NCBI GenBank assembly: GCA_963784195.1
Contig: CAWARA010000028.1
Span: forward strand, 1 to 44,733
Direction of reading: 5' to 3'
DNA length: 44,733 bases
Source of the DNA: CAVQAH01 sp963784195
Lineage (GTDB): Bacteria; Acidobacteriota; Vicinamibacteria; Vicinamibacterales; 2-12-FULL-66-21
Below are positions 26,638 to 35,217 of this stretch, piece by piece. Position numbers and translations under genes: made by a program. The notes under the pieces were generated by a model. That model saw only the letters and a list, made by a program, of their open reading frames with translations. It made no database searches and was not told the DNA's origin. Positions within the stretch are counted from its first letter, which is position 1. Each line of letters starts with the position of its first letter.

Positions 26638-27009
26638 ATGTCACCACCGATCCGTCCGGCACCACTCGCGGTAATCACAGGCGTGGGCGCGGCGACCGTT
26701 GGGGTTCTGATGGCTTTGGGCGGCGTGGCACTCCTATTTGCGATTCTCACAACAGAGCAACCAACACTGCAACTGGTCACGGCGTGCGTGTTGCTCCTTG
26801 CTGGTGCAGCCGACCTGCGATCCAGTATCGGCATTCGCCGGCAACAGTCGCACTTCATTTTTTTGAGTGCCAGCGCGACTGTCATCCTTCTCGGCTACCT
26901 GGGCGGAGTGCTGCGGGATTTCGGAGATATCTTTTGGTTGAACGTTGCGCTGCTGCTCCTCATCCTGGTCCTCGGCCACCGAATCTCTCGCCGCCCGACA
27001 CTGGTGTGA
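26638..27009 (+). CDS. Small four-helix membrane protein
   Basis: 123 residues with hydrophobic segments at about 10-38, 45-60, 72-92 and 98-113. The loops are short and the C-terminus is basic (GHRISRRPTLV). Function unknown; no motif recognised. A GGAG ribosome site lies 6-7 bases before the ATG, which supports expression. It converges on the secreted protein gene at 27022 with a 12-bp gap. Confidence 0.75.
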   Translation: MSPPIRPAPLAVITGVGAATVGVLMALGGVALLFAILTTEQPTLQLVTACVLLLAGAADLRSSIGIRRQQSHFIFLSASATVILLGYLGGVLRDFGDIFWLNVALLLLILVLGHRISRRPTLV

Positions 27010-27021
27010 TGAGAACCAACT

Positions 27022-28059
27022 CTACGGCACCGCGGCTTCGACCGCTTGCTTGATCGTGCTCAGTGTCTGCTCGGCAGCCTTCCGCGCCTGCGAGAGCGCA
27101 GCGTTCCGCTTCAGCCCGCCGAAGCCGCCTTTGAGCATGTCCCCTCGCAACCGATTGGCGTAGAGCAGGTACGTCGCCGGCCGGCCGGAGTCCTCCGTGT
27201 CGAGCAGCGTCGCGACCGCAAGCGATCCGTCCAGGTAATGGCTGGCATACAGCTGTTTCTGAACGACGATGGTGCGATCCGACTGTGCGGTCGGCGCGTA
27301 AATGACGCCGTGAACGATGTTGATGACCGGTTTGAAGCCATAGTCCTCGTTCGACCAATAGAAGACGTTCCGGACTCCCGGCAACGAACCGCCAGGGAAT
27401 TGCTCGAGGTATGTCTTCAACTCGGGCGCGTATTGATGGAACAACGGCGAGTTCCCGAGTATGCCGAGCCATTGCTCCTTCAGGCTTACAGCCTCTGCGC
27501 GGTCGTTGTAGGTGAAGAGCGCGGCGTCCCCGCGTGACTGGTAGGCAGCGACGTAATCAACAGCTGCTTTCCTCGCGAACGCATTCACCCGCTCGACGTA
27601 ATCCGTCGCGCTCCAGTCGATCGCGGATCGCAGCTTATCCAGCCCCGCCCCCCCGAGACGAACGTCACATCGCCCCGGCCGACACGACTTCATGTCGTCC
27701 ACGTCGCGGCGATCGAACGCCAGGTCTTTGACGTCCGCGATTGACGGCGGTGAACCGAAGCGTCCAAAGGCAAGCGTCACGGAACCATCGACATACGCGA
27801 TCATCTGGCCGTAGAAATCGGTGACCCGCTGGCGAGGTGCACGGATCTTGACCGCAGCAACCACGAAGAGTTCGTTGGGACTCTGGCCGTTGGTCACGTG
27901 CGTGACAACGGCCCCCGTGTCGAGCCTGGACACGTCTGACGAGGCGAGCCCCGCGCGAGTGAGGTAAGTGCTGACATCCTGCCGGGCGTTTTGTCGCGCC
28001 GGCGTAGCCAGCGTCAGCGAAGCAGCCACTACAAGGATAGCGAGAAGCGTGTTGTTCAT
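27022..28059 (-). CDS. Secreted protein of unknown function, downstream of an amidohydrolase
   Basis: 345 residues with a signal peptide (NNTLLAILVVAASLTLATPA). No enzyme motif is recognised. Features include the charged stretch DLAFDRRDVDDMKSCRPGRC, which holds two Cys that could pair, and VRNVFYWSNEDYGFKPVINI, followed by TIVVQKQLYASHYLDGSLAV. I have seen this last pattern in hypothetical proteins of Acidobacteriota and Proteobacteria. The frame is open to 28068, which would overlap the amidohydrolase stop; the ATG at 28059 has GGTGAG upstream and is preferred. Spacing suggests one operon with the amidohydrolase. Confidence 0.82.
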   Translation of the reverse strand: MNNTLLAILVVAASLTLATPARQNARQDVSTYLTRAGLASSDVSRLDTGAVVTHVTNGQSPNELFVVAAVKIRAPRQRVTDFYGQMIAYVDGSVTLAFGRFGSPPSIADVKDLAFDRRDVDDMKSCRPGRCDVRLGGAGLDKLRSAIDWSATDYVERVNAFARKAAVDYVAAYQSRGDAALFTYNDRAEAVSLKEQWLGILGNSPLFHQYAPELKTYLEQFPGGSLPGVRNVFYWSNEDYGFKPVINIVHGVIYAPTAQSDRTIVVQKQLYASHYLDGSLAVATLLDTEDSGRPATYLLYANRLRGDMLKGGFGGLKRNAALSQARKAAEQTLSTIKQAVEAAVP

Positions 28060-28064
28060 TGATC

Positions 28065-29702
28065 TCACCGGCCGGAGTGGCTGCTCGTGACAGGATTGCG
28101 CTTCGTCTCCTGAACGTAGCTTTCGACTTCACGCAGCAACGCCTGCGAATCGAACAGAACTCCGCCTTTGATCGTCCACGTGACGCCGCCGGTTTCAGCC
28201 TGCTTGTCGCGCGGCACGATGCCGTAGAAGCCGTACCCGCGGCCGTAGAGCACTTTGAGGTTATCGATCGGATTGCCATTGACGACCGCGAGGTCGGCCA
28301 CACAACCGACTCGAACACCGCAATGCCGATCGAAACCGAGCACACGCGCCGCGTTGGTCGTGGCGACCTTGAAGATGTCGATCGGATTCAATCCCGCTTC
28401 CTGGAGCAGCTCGAGCTCGCGAATGAGGCCGATGCCGCCGATGTCGTTCTGATCGCTTCCGGCCGTCAACAGGCCCCCGCGCCGGTAGAACTCGTTGATG
28501 TACTTCATCCAGATGGCGAAAAACTGCCGCCACGCGACTTCATCCGATGTCTTCCACTCCCGGTGATACTGGCCGTGGACGCTGGCATCGGGCGACCATG
28601 AGACGCCGGCGGGGATCAGCGTCTGGAAGAACGGCGACGTGACGGCCCGGGAGAAGTCGCGGTTCTTCTCATACGCCGCCATCGTCGGATTCCAGTTCGT
28701 GCCGTTCTTGATGAACGTCTCGATCAGCTTCAGAATCCGCTCGGGGTGCTGGCGATCCGCTTCGGCCCAGAGACGGCCGGCCCAGCGGAAGCGATCGAGC
28801 TCGTCCCAGTAGTTGTAATCGGCCGGGAAGCTCTGACTGCCCTCGAGCGCAGACTCGGGAACGCCGTAGAAATGTTCGATACTCTGGACGCCGAGGTTCG
28901 ACGCCACGAGCGCGCTCGTTTCGGAGACCTTGAGGTCGATCATGACCTTCATGGGTCGTCCGGCCGGAGCCTCGGCGGCACCGCGCTCGGTCACGCCGGA
29001 ATGCACGATCGCGTCGAGCACGTCCGGATAATGGCCGGGGCTCTTGCTGACCTTCACGCAATCGGCGCCCAGATCCTTGAAGCGCTGCACCATGGCCCGC
29101 GCCTTCTCCGGCGTATTCCCCTCGTCCCACGATCCCAGCGGCAGCGGCCAGCGCTGGCAGAGCACGAGGCGCGGCGCCACGATTTCGTTGGCATCGCTCG
29201 CCCGGCGCTGCGCGACCATCAACTCGAGGCCGGCACCTGTACCGGCGTCTCGCACCGTCGTGATGCCGTGTCCGAGATAAAGCCGGTACGCGTATTCGAG
29301 GCCCCGCGGGCCGAGCTCGCTGTTCTTCGGGGGGAGGTGCGCGTGCATCTCGACGAGCCCTGGGATGACGTACATGCCCGTCGCATCGATCACCCTGTCG
29401 CCGGAGGCGCGCGGACGCGCACCGCGATTCCGGCTGTTCACGGGATCGAGGGGGACGATGTTGGCGATCGCATCACCCTCGATGATGATGTCGACCGGAC
29501 CTTCGGGCGGCATCGCCCGATTGGTATTCGGCTCGCCGCGGCCGCTGATAATCATGGCGTTCTGGATCACCAGCCGCTGATGGCGCACGCCCTTCGTCGT
29601 GCCCATGGCGATGGGACCATCGGGCTGACGGGTCGTCTGGGCCGTCAGGCCGGCGACGGCAAGGCTGACGGCGAACGCGACCACGATTCGGTGAGCGAAC
29701 AT
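28065..29702 (-). CDS. Exported amidohydrolase (imidazolonepropionase/prolidase-like TIM barrel)
   Basis: 545 residues with a signal peptide ending near AVAGLTAQ. The amidohydrolase fold is shown by VIQNAMIISGRGEPNTN, VIDATGMYVIPGLVEMHAHL (HxH near residue 121), GITTVRDAG, CVKVSKSPGHYPDVLDAIV (candidate bridging Lys), VQSIEHFYG (His), GGLLTAGSDQND (Asp) and the closing GVRVGCVADLAVVNGNPIDN. Secreted members of this group often hydrolyse acyl-proline dipeptides or related amides, but the substrate cannot be read from the sequence. The gene is followed without a gap by a secreted protein of unknown function, probably co-transcribed. It is not closely similar to the other amidohydrolase in the window. 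Confidence 0.92.
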   Translation of the reverse strand: MFAHRIVVAFAVSLAVAGLTAQTTRQPDGPIAMGTTKGVRHQRLVIQNAMIISGRGEPNTNRAMPPEGPVDIIIEGDAIANIVPLDPVNSRNRGARPRASGDRVIDATGMYVIPGLVEMHAHLPPKNSELGPRGLEYAYRLYLGHGITTVRDAGTGAGLELMVAQRRASDANEIVAPRLVLCQRWPLPLGSWDEGNTPEKARAMVQRFKDLGADCVKVSKSPGHYPDVLDAIVHSGVTERGAAEAPAGRPMKVMIDLKVSETSALVASNLGVQSIEHFYGVPESALEGSQSFPADYNYWDELDRFRWAGRLWAEADRQHPERILKLIETFIKNGTNWNPTMAAYEKNRDFSRAVTSPFFQTLIPAGVSWSPDASVHGQYHREWKTSDEVAWRQFFAIWMKYINEFYRRGGLLTAGSDQNDIGGIGLIRELELLQEAGLNPIDIFKVATTNAARVLGFDRHCGVRVGCVADLAVVNGNPIDNLKVLYGRGYGFYGIVPRDKQAETGGVTWTIKGGVLFDSQALLREVESYVQETKRNPVTSSHSGR

Positions 29703-29777
29703 GGGCTGCTCCTTTGGGATGCCATCCTCATCCGGGTGCGTCAGCGTGTCAAGCTCCCTGCGCCGTGTAACAAGGAG

Positions 29778-30536
29778 TTAGTCGTCACAGTGCAACGACT
29801 CGTAGCGGCCGCTCTGAAATACGCGCTGGTCCGGCACGCGGATCGCGGTGAGCACGCCGTGGGAAATCGAGTCGATTCCGATGGTCCGATGCACTCTCGT
29901 TGGCGCCGGCCAACCATTCGCGTCCAGAGTGGCATTGTTCCAGTGTCCGTATACAACGAGCTCGGCACCGTCGTAGCCGTTCGGGAAATCGGCTGTTCCC
30001 CAGATGACGGCCTCGCGGTCCTGCTCGTCAATACGAGCAACTCTGGGATCCACGCCGCCGTGGGTGCACACACAATCCGCATTTTGATGATACAAACGCA
30101 GGTCCTGAAAGAAACGGATGTGGTCCAGGGGCACGCAGTCGAAGAACGCCTCGTAAGGGAGCTTACAACGCCCTGAAAACAGTTGCGTCCCTCGGGCCAT
30201 CGCGGTCAAGCGCAGCCTATGTGCCGCGTCGACTGAGTAGCTTCGAATCGTGTCGAACGCTTCCATGCCAAGCAACCACGAGTGTTGGCTATAGTCGCGC
30301 AGCGTTCGAAGGAACCAGTCTTCGTGATTGCCGAGCAGACAAACGACCTCCGCTTCGACCTCGCGGCGAAACCTGAGAATCGCATCCACACACCCCTTGG
30401 CATCGGGGCCGCGATCGAGGTAGTCCCCCAGGAACACGATTGTCTCACCCCGACCGCTGTAGGCCTGAATCTGGTCGAGGATGTCGTTGAGAGCATGAAG
30501 ATTACCGTGGATATCACCGACTGCAATCGTGGGCAT
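29778..30536 (-). CDS. Calcineurin-like metallophosphoesterase (PPP-type phosphatase)
   Basis: A cytoplasmic phosphatase of about 252 residues. The full metal-binding set is visible: GDIHGN (Asp8, His10), FLGDYLDRG, LLGNHEDWF, CTHGGVDP and the terminal VYGHWN. This arrangement matches bacterial serine/threonine or diadenosine tetraphosphatase-like enzymes, which use a di-metal centre. The ATG at 30536 begins MPTIAVGDIHGN and has GGAG upstream; the frame open to 30581 is likely untranslated. It is divergent from the sigma-factor gene with a 95-bp gap, which must hold both promoters. A direct link with the sigma factor is possible but unproven. Confidence 0.9.
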   Translation of the reverse strand: MPTIAVGDIHGNLHALNDILDQIQAYSGRGETIVFLGDYLDRGPDAKGCVDAILRFRREVEAEVVCLLGNHEDWFLRTLRDYSQHSWLLGMEAFDTIRSYSVDAAHRLRLTAMARGTQLFSGRCKLPYEAFFDCVPLDHIRFFQDLRLYHQNADCVCTHGGVDPRVARIDEQDREAVIWGTADFPNGYDGAELVVYGHWNNATLDANGWPAPTRVHRTIGIDSISHGVLTAIRVPDQRVFQSGRYESLHCDD

Positions 30537-30631
30537 GGTACCAACTCCGCCGCAACACATTACTATCCCCGACGTCGCCATTTCGCCGATTCAGCGAACA
30601 AAACGCTACGATAACCACACTTATCTCCTGA

Positions 30632-31966
30632 ATGCGCGAACGGACCGATCGAATGCTCGTGGAACTGGCCCAACAGGGCGATCGGGCAGCGATTGGCGAG
30701 CTGTTCTCGCGGTACTGGCGCGCGGCACGGGCAGCGGCCTTCGGAGTGACCGGCGAGTTCGGGTCGGCGGAGGACGCCGCGGCTGAAGGATTCGTGGAGG
30801 CCCTGGCTGGAATCCATTCATTGCGGAATCCAGATCGATTCGGAGCCTGGCTGCGGACGATCGTGGTGCGCAAGGCCAGAGCCGGCCTGCAGGACCGCCA
30901 CGCCACGGACATTCCAGCCGACAACCACCCGGATCGGAACGAACGACCGGACAACACCCTCGAACGGCGCGAGCTGGAGGCGCTGATTCAGTTCGCAATC
31001 CGCGAACTGCCGGAACCACTACGCGAAGCTGTGGCGCTGTTCTACTTCGAGGGTTACGACACTGACGCAGCCGCATGGTTCCTGGACGTTCCGCCCGGTA
31101 CCTTGCGGCGCCGGCTACACGACGGTCGCAAGCATCTCCGGAGCGCCGTTGAACAGCTTCTGCAGGGAGGCACGCCGATGAACGACGCACGAAACCGCCG
31201 GATCGAACGATTCCAGCGTCTGCTGGACGACGACAAGGTTTATGAGGCGCTTCGGGAGTCTCTGGCGCTTCGTCCGCCACCGCACGAGCTGATCGATCGG
31301 TTCATGCGTCGTCAGACGGCTCCTGCAGGGTTCTTTCGCGAAACGGCGCATCAGCTCGTGCGACCCTCCGATCGTGCAGGAGATCCCGGGCACCCTGTCG
31401 GTTCGATCGCGATCGCAATACAACGGGCGTTGCCGCACTTTCACGTCTGGTCGCTCGATGCCGGCGAGGCCGCAGCGCGTCTCCTCACCTTCACAGGTGA
31501 ATATCAGGACCGTCTGCGAGCAGTCTTGCCGCCCGGCTTTGCCGAAGGGCGCCCCGGAGCGTTCGTTCGTGCGACGCGCGCGCTGCTCGTCCTCGACGAA
31601 AACGGCGGCGTGCGGAGTATCTACGAGCATCTGCAAGGAAGTCCCAACGAAGAGGCCTTCAAATCGGCCGGCCAACAGATGCGGATGAGCGACGTGCTCG
31701 ATTTGACGTGGATGGCAACCGGCGTCGTGGAGTTGCGGGCGGTTCAGGAACTGCTGGCGGGGTTGATCTCTACCGTGCTGCCGTCTACACGGGCACGCTT
31801 CTCGAGCTACGACGAGCCGCGCTATCGCGCGGCGTTGCAGCTGCATCTCGACGAGGTCGCGGCGCGCGCGGCCTCCGGCGGCGTGCTCACTGAGTGGCCC
31901 GGCCGCCCTGAAAACACCGAACGCCGCTCACGTGCGCATCTTTCTCGAACCATGGGCGACGGTTAG
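30632..31966 (+). CDS. ECF sigma factor with a long C-terminal extension
   Basis: 444 residues. Region 2 is about residues 8-80 (ELAQQGDRAAIGELFSRYWR, FGAWLRTIVVRKAR). Region 4 is about 110-165 (ELPEPLREAVALFYFEGYDT, then a helix-turn-helix with DVPPGTLRRRLHDGRKHLR). About 275 further residues make a large extension not found in ordinary ECF factors; it includes RIERFQRLLDDDKVYEALRE and a predicted alpha/beta region. No anti-sigma gene is adjacent, so the extension may do that job. The last 22 residues are doubtful. One frame over, from about 31905, the sequence reads AHVRIFLEPWATVRSGCVVE and stops at 32018, so an indel may have changed the true C-terminus. Confidence 0.85.
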   Translation: MRERTDRMLVELAQQGDRAAIGELFSRYWRAARAAAFGVTGEFGSAEDAAAEGFVEALAGIHSLRNPDRFGAWLRTIVVRKARAGLQDRHATDIPADNHPDRNERPDNTLERRELEALIQFAIRELPEPLREAVALFYFEGYDTDAAAWFLDVPPGTLRRRLHDGRKHLRSAVEQLLQGGTPMNDARNRRIERFQRLLDDDKVYEALRESLALRPPPHELIDRFMRRQTAPAGFFRETAHQLVRPSDRAGDPGHPVGSIAIAIQRALPHFHVWSLDAGEAAARLLTFTGEYQDRLRAVLPPGFAEGRPGAFVRATRALLVLDENGGVRSIYEHLQGSPNEEAFKSAGQQMRMSDVLDLTWMATGVVELRAVQELLAGLISTVLPSTRARFSSYDEPRYRAALQLHLDEVAARAASGGVLTEWPGRPENTERRSRAHLSRTMGDG

Positions 31967-32069
31967 GTCGGGGTGTGTCGTGGAGTTTGAGCGCATCCTG
32001 GATCCACCCATCGCCTGAAGTCTCAATCTGACACGATCGCGGCGCCGTCGGGAAAGATCGGCTGATGAG

Positions 32070-33224
32070 TCACCGCGTCTTCACCGCCGCGATCACTGAC
32101 GTTGGCAGACGCACAACGGTAATGTGCTTGGGCCCGTTCCCGATCGGCAGTCGAAGTACTTCCTTGCGCTCCACAATCGAAATGAATGACAGATCGTCGC
32201 TCCGTGTATTGGCTGTGAGACAGACACGACCCTCCTCTGCGGTCTCCGCCCATCCGGGAGCGTCGCCGACAGGAACAGTGGTAATCAGTGTCAGGTCCGG
32301 GACGCGCACTAACGCGGCATAGTCGGACGCGCGCGCAGCGAGGCACAGTGTCCGCCCGTCGTCGGTCAGCGCAAGCCCATGATGAGGCGCCTCGAAGTCC
32401 CAGTCCTTTGCGGTCACGCCGGGCTTCACCGGCAGCTCGAGACGGCGACTCACTTTCCGCGCCGTCAGGTCGTACGCGATCACCGCATGCTGGTTCGACA
32501 ACTGTGCGTACAGGCCCTTTTCGTCCGGGGTGAAATGCCAGGGCCGAATGCCATGTTCGAACTCAATGCGATCGCTGATCGCAAGCGTATCGACGTCGGC
32601 CACGGTCAACTGGAAGGGATGGCCCGGTCTTTCTGTGAGGGGTGGAGCGCCTGCAGGCCGAGACATGCCGGCCAGAGGCCCTATGCTGCTGTTAAAGAGG
32701 CGGCGACCATCGCGCGAGATCTGATTGTCGTGCGGATAGACGCCGGTCACCAGATGCCCGGTAATCTCACCGTTCGCGGTCGCGATCCTGTAGACGCGGT
32801 TGTCGAGCAGCGCTGAAACGAACAGGCTCCGTCCGTCCGGCGTCAGCGTCATGTGATCGGCACGCAAGGTGTTCAGCGATCGGTTCCACTTGAGGCGACC
32901 GCTCGTGATGTCGAAGGCCGCCACGTCCCCGACGTAGCCGCGCGAGACATAGAGCGTTCGTCCGTCCGGAGAGACGTCCGTGTCTTGCGCATAGTTCGGA
33001 GCGCCTGGGCCTTCGCTCATCACCCGAGCCGGATTGACGTCGATCGTGCCGACGATGGAGCGCGCAGCCACGTCCACGAGAGCAACCGTACCCGCCTCCG
33101 CATTGGCGACGACCGCGATCTCGATCGAAGCGGGTTGGTTCTGGGGCGTCGCCGCGACGAAGAGCAGCGTCCCCCAGACCAGTGCGAGCACTGCCGTTGT
33201 TATCCCGGCGAGCCCTCGCATCAT
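32070..33224 (-). CDS. Secreted YncE-like beta-propeller protein
   Basis: 384 residues with a signal peptide (ITTAVLALVWGTLLFVAATP). Repeated blades follow the YVTN/cytochrome d1-like pattern: IEIAVVANAEAGTVALVDVA, TDVSPDGRTLYVSRGYVGDV, MTLTPDGRSLFVSALLDNRV, NQISRDGRRLFNSSIG, and so on, giving about seven blades. Such proteins act as periplasmic or surface binding scaffolds, and no catalytic motif is seen. GGGAG lies 6 bases before the first of two consecutive ATGs. It converges with the sigma-factor gene, whose corrected end would leave a ~50-bp gap. Confidence 0.88.
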   Translation of the reverse strand: MMRGLAGITTAVLALVWGTLLFVAATPQNQPASIEIAVVANAEAGTVALVDVAARSIVGTIDVNPARVMSEGPGAPNYAQDTDVSPDGRTLYVSRGYVGDVAAFDITSGRLKWNRSLNTLRADHMTLTPDGRSLFVSALLDNRVYRIATANGEITGHLVTGVYPHDNQISRDGRRLFNSSIGPLAGMSRPAGAPPLTERPGHPFQLTVADVDTLAISDRIEFEHGIRPWHFTPDEKGLYAQLSNQHAVIAYDLTARKVSRRLELPVKPGVTAKDWDFEAPHHGLALTDDGRTLCLAARASDYAALVRVPDLTLITTVPVGDAPGWAETAEEGRVCLTANTRSDDLSFISIVERKEVLRLPIGNGPKHITVVRLPTSVIAAVKTR

Positions 33225-33305
33225 GTTGGTCTCCCTGTCGCTTCAATAGGCGCCATTAGCTCATCAAAAATACTGACACACGCCCGCGAGGTCTCGGATG
33301 AAAAT

Positions 33306-33611
33306 GTGGGCGCCGTGTCCCGGGCTTTCCTGCTCCTCGGCGTGGTCCTCGACATCCTGCTCGCGCTCTTCCTGGTCCTGGTTTTCGGCTGGGTCATTGA
33401 CAGCTGGCACGACCCGAACGGCGCCTGGGTCGGCGTAACCGTGACAATGTTGTGGTTCATCGCATTCGCGCTGTCGGCTGGCGCGCCGCTTCTCGCCTAC
33501 TGGCTGACTCGCCGGCAGTCGCCACCAGGTCGCGTCGCGCTCGCAATTTGGTTGCCGGCCCTCGTGCTCATCGGCGTGACGGCCGTCGGCTTCATGATTT
33601 CGCCACCGTAG
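33306..33611 (+). CDS. Small three-helix membrane protein
   Basis: About 101 residues with three hydrophobic segments (FLLLGVVLDILLALFLVLVF, MLWFIAFALSAGAPLLAYWL, LAIWLPALVLIGVTAVGFMI). Function unknown. The start is a GTG at 33306 (or 33315) preceded by GGATG; the frame is open further upstream but is antisense to the beta-propeller gene there. Divergent from that gene with about 80 bp between. Confidence 0.65.
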   Translation: MGAVSRAFLLLGVVLDILLALFLVLVFGWVIDSWHDPNGAWVGVTVTMLWFIAFALSAGAPLLAYWLTRRQSPPGRVALAIWLPALVLIGVTAVGFMISPP

Positions 33612-33613
33612 AG

Positions 33614-33724
33614 GAAGGCAGCCTCCGCGAAAACGACATGCGGATTCCGTTGATCTTGTCCGGGGCTGGCGTCGCGCGCGACCTTGTCCTGGGAAAGGCG
33701 TCCCTCATCGACGTCGCACCGACC
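33614..33724 (+). pseudogene. Fragment of an alkaline phosphatase/sulfatase-type protein
   Basis: Three bases after the preceding stop, the frame reads EGSLRENDMRIPLILSGAGV, then GKASLIDVAPT. This is the recognisable late segment of the alkaline phosphatase superfamily (phosphodiesterase/sulfatase type: GSLRPEDM.VPL...GPGV...SLVDVAPT). Nothing of the catalytic N-terminal part is present. After VAPT the sequence loses resemblance. It is a short remnant of a once larger gene. Confidence 0.5.
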
Positions 33725-33782
33725 AGGGAACGCCGACTGCAATGCGTTTCCACATTCATGACCGGTTGGCATCTTGTCCGAT

Positions 33783-33819
33783 CGGCGGCGTAACCCGGTT
33801 CGAACCGGGTTGGCCGCCG
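33783..33819. repeat. Extended palindrome
   Basis: A perfect 20-bp palindrome (AACCCGGTTCGAACCGGGTT, 33792-33811) is extended by complementary CGGCGGC (33783-33789) and GCCGCCG (33813-33819). There is no T run, so it is not a classical terminator. It separates two gene remnants on opposite strands and may mark an old junction. Confidence 0.6.
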
Positions 33820-33822
33820 CGA

Positions 33823-34110
33823 TCACGTAACCCAGGGTGTGAAGCACATTCTGCTTTCCGCGCGAACTAGATGGGTGGCTTCCAGGACATACCCGGCGAC
33901 GCGCTCGCGGACGAACAGCGGAAATTCTTGCGCCGCTTCGTACTGGTTGTGGCTCCGGCAGCGCAAAACGATGTTCTGACCGTGAGGCATGGTCGCATAT
34001 GCGTCCACGTGTCGAGTTCCTGCCTGGCGAGATGCGCCACGTGCCGAAGCAGATCGTCATCGGAGACGTCATCAAACGACCGCGGTTTGCGCGACGCGAC
34101 GGACCGCGGA
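33823..34110 (-). pseudogene. HNH endonuclease-like remnant with an internal deletion or frameshift
   Basis: The minus strand first reads FDDVSDDDLLRHVAHLARQE (about 34085-34020), like the N-terminus of DUF222/HNH-type proteins. One frame on it reads VDAYATMPHGQNIVLRCRSH, then NQYEAAQEF (about 34010-33900), like the C-terminal HNH half (HVDPYA...N..LRCR.HN.YEA). The ~200 residues expected between them are absent. With the phosphatase-like fragment next to it, this marks 33.6-34.2 kb as a decayed region; nothing else is supported there. Confidence 0.4.
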
Positions 34111-34192
34111 TCACGATATCTGCCCGCCGAAGCTGACGGCGCTCGCGCGCCGGGTAGCCGAGCCACCAGCGCCATGAGGACAACGCCGAAAG

Positions 34193-34618
34193 CTACTGGA
34201 CCTTCAGGCGCGACTTCACACGCTCCGTTGCGACCTGAAGGACCGCTTTGATATCCGCCAACCGGGTTGTAGGGAGGTTGTTGAAGTCGCGGAGACGATG
34301 CTCGAAATCTTTGCCGCGCGTGGCATCCTCGACGGCGAATCGAACCTCCTGCAGCGCGACTCGTCGGTGATCGTACTTCCCCAATACGTCGATGCAGGCC
34401 CTTTGTAGAGCGCAGAACAGACTCCTCTTCCCTGTCTTTTCGTCGTCTTCGCACTGGCGGTCATCGGCTCGGTTCCACACCGACTCGTCTTTGAGGAGGT
34501 CGGCCGCTTTCGTGAGAATGCGGAGATCGTCTGCCGTGGCCGGCTTTTGTGCGCAGGCTGCACCCGCCGTCAGAACGACCGCCCAGATCAGCAAAGCTCG
34601 CTTCATGGAATTGCTCAT
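34193..34618 (-). CDS. Small secreted protein of unknown function
   Basis: 141 residues. A signal peptide (KRALLIWAVVLTAGAACAQ) follows a first or second Met. The rest is helical and charged (LRILTKAADLLKDESVWNRA; RQCEDDEKTGKRSLFCALQR, with three Cys in the mature part; FNNLPTTRLADIKAVLQVAT). No family is recognised. The first ATG overlaps the stop of the glycolipid-binding gene (ATGA), so the gene is probably the last of a three-gene operon running from 36120. The second ATG at 34606 gives an equally good signal peptide. Confidence 0.78.
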   Translation of the reverse strand: MSNSMKRALLIWAVVLTAGAACAQKPATADDLRILTKAADLLKDESVWNRADDRQCEDDEKTGKRSLFCALQRACIDVLGKYDHRRVALQEVRFAVEDATRGKDFEHRLRDFNNLPTTRLADIKAVLQVATERVKSRLKVQ

Positions 34619-35211
34619 CCTTCATTGCCTGACGCTTCCATCTCCCACAGGCCTTCATATCGAACGACTCGTCCGAACACATCGGTATCCAGGCGCGCGA
34701 CGAACGGCTCGCCGTCGACGACGGCATGATACCGGAACGTTTGCTCGGCCTCCCGCGTGTACGTCTGCTCCAACGGCTCGAGCCGAAGCTCTGGAAATCG
34801 AAGCCACGCACTCCGCACGGGCGCGCTCTCGCCGACCGCAAGGGCAAGGCGCCGGATTGGCAACGTGTTGGTCGCAGGGGTGAACCCGAGGTCAACGTCC
34901 AGGGCGCCCGAGAGATCGGGCAGTGGGGCGGCGTCACGCGTCCATTGGCCCGCCCCGTCCGCGGCGAGCGAGAACCGGATCGAGGCGCCGCCCGCATCAC
35001 CCTCGACGAGTGCCGAGCGCGTGCGCCACTCAGGGTCGCACTCGATCACGTAGCGAAGCCGCGCAGTCAGGCCAGCCTCCTCGACATCGAGCTCGCCATT
35101 CAGACGCCATCCGGTGGCCGTGTGCTCGATGCATGCCTCCTCGTGTCCGCGCACGTCCAGGCGGCGCCATCGCGCGCGCGACTCTCGAGGGAATGGACGA
35201 AGGGTCATCAA
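34615..35211 (-). CDS. Putative glycolipid-binding protein (Glycolipid_bind family)
   Basis: 198 residues that follow the Glycolipid_bind (PF06475-type) pattern: RRLDVRGHEEACIEHTATGW, LRYVIECDPEWRTRSALVEG, LPDLSGALDVDLGFTPATNT, LPIRRLALAVGES, VRSAWLRFPELRLEPLEQTY and a final FVARLDTDVFGRVVRYEGLW. The fold is a lipocalin-like beta-barrel. Members are annotated from one glycolipid-binding example and most have unproven ligands. No signal peptide, so cytoplasmic. It lies 6 bp after the ankyrin gene and overlaps the next gene (ATGA), suggesting one operon. Confidence 0.88.
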   Translation of the reverse strand: MMTLRPFPRESRARWRRLDVRGHEEACIEHTATGWRLNGELDVEEAGLTARLRYVIECDPEWRTRSALVEGDAGGASIRFSLAADGAGQWTRDAAPLPDLSGALDVDLGFTPATNTLPIRRLALAVGESAPVRSAWLRFPELRLEPLEQTYTREAEQTFRYHAVVDGEPFVARLDTDVFGRVVRYEGLWEMEASGNEG

Positions 35212-35217
35212 CGGGCG

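Noticed and set aside
31962..31968. Second attC-type GTTAGGT word
   Set aside because: Lies inside the sigma-factor gene and has no paired left box or stem.
33792..33811. GGTTCGAACC in the palindrome, resembling a tRNA T-arm
   Set aside because: The flanks cannot form a T-stem of five pairs with a seven-base loop, and there is no acceptor or anticodon arm.
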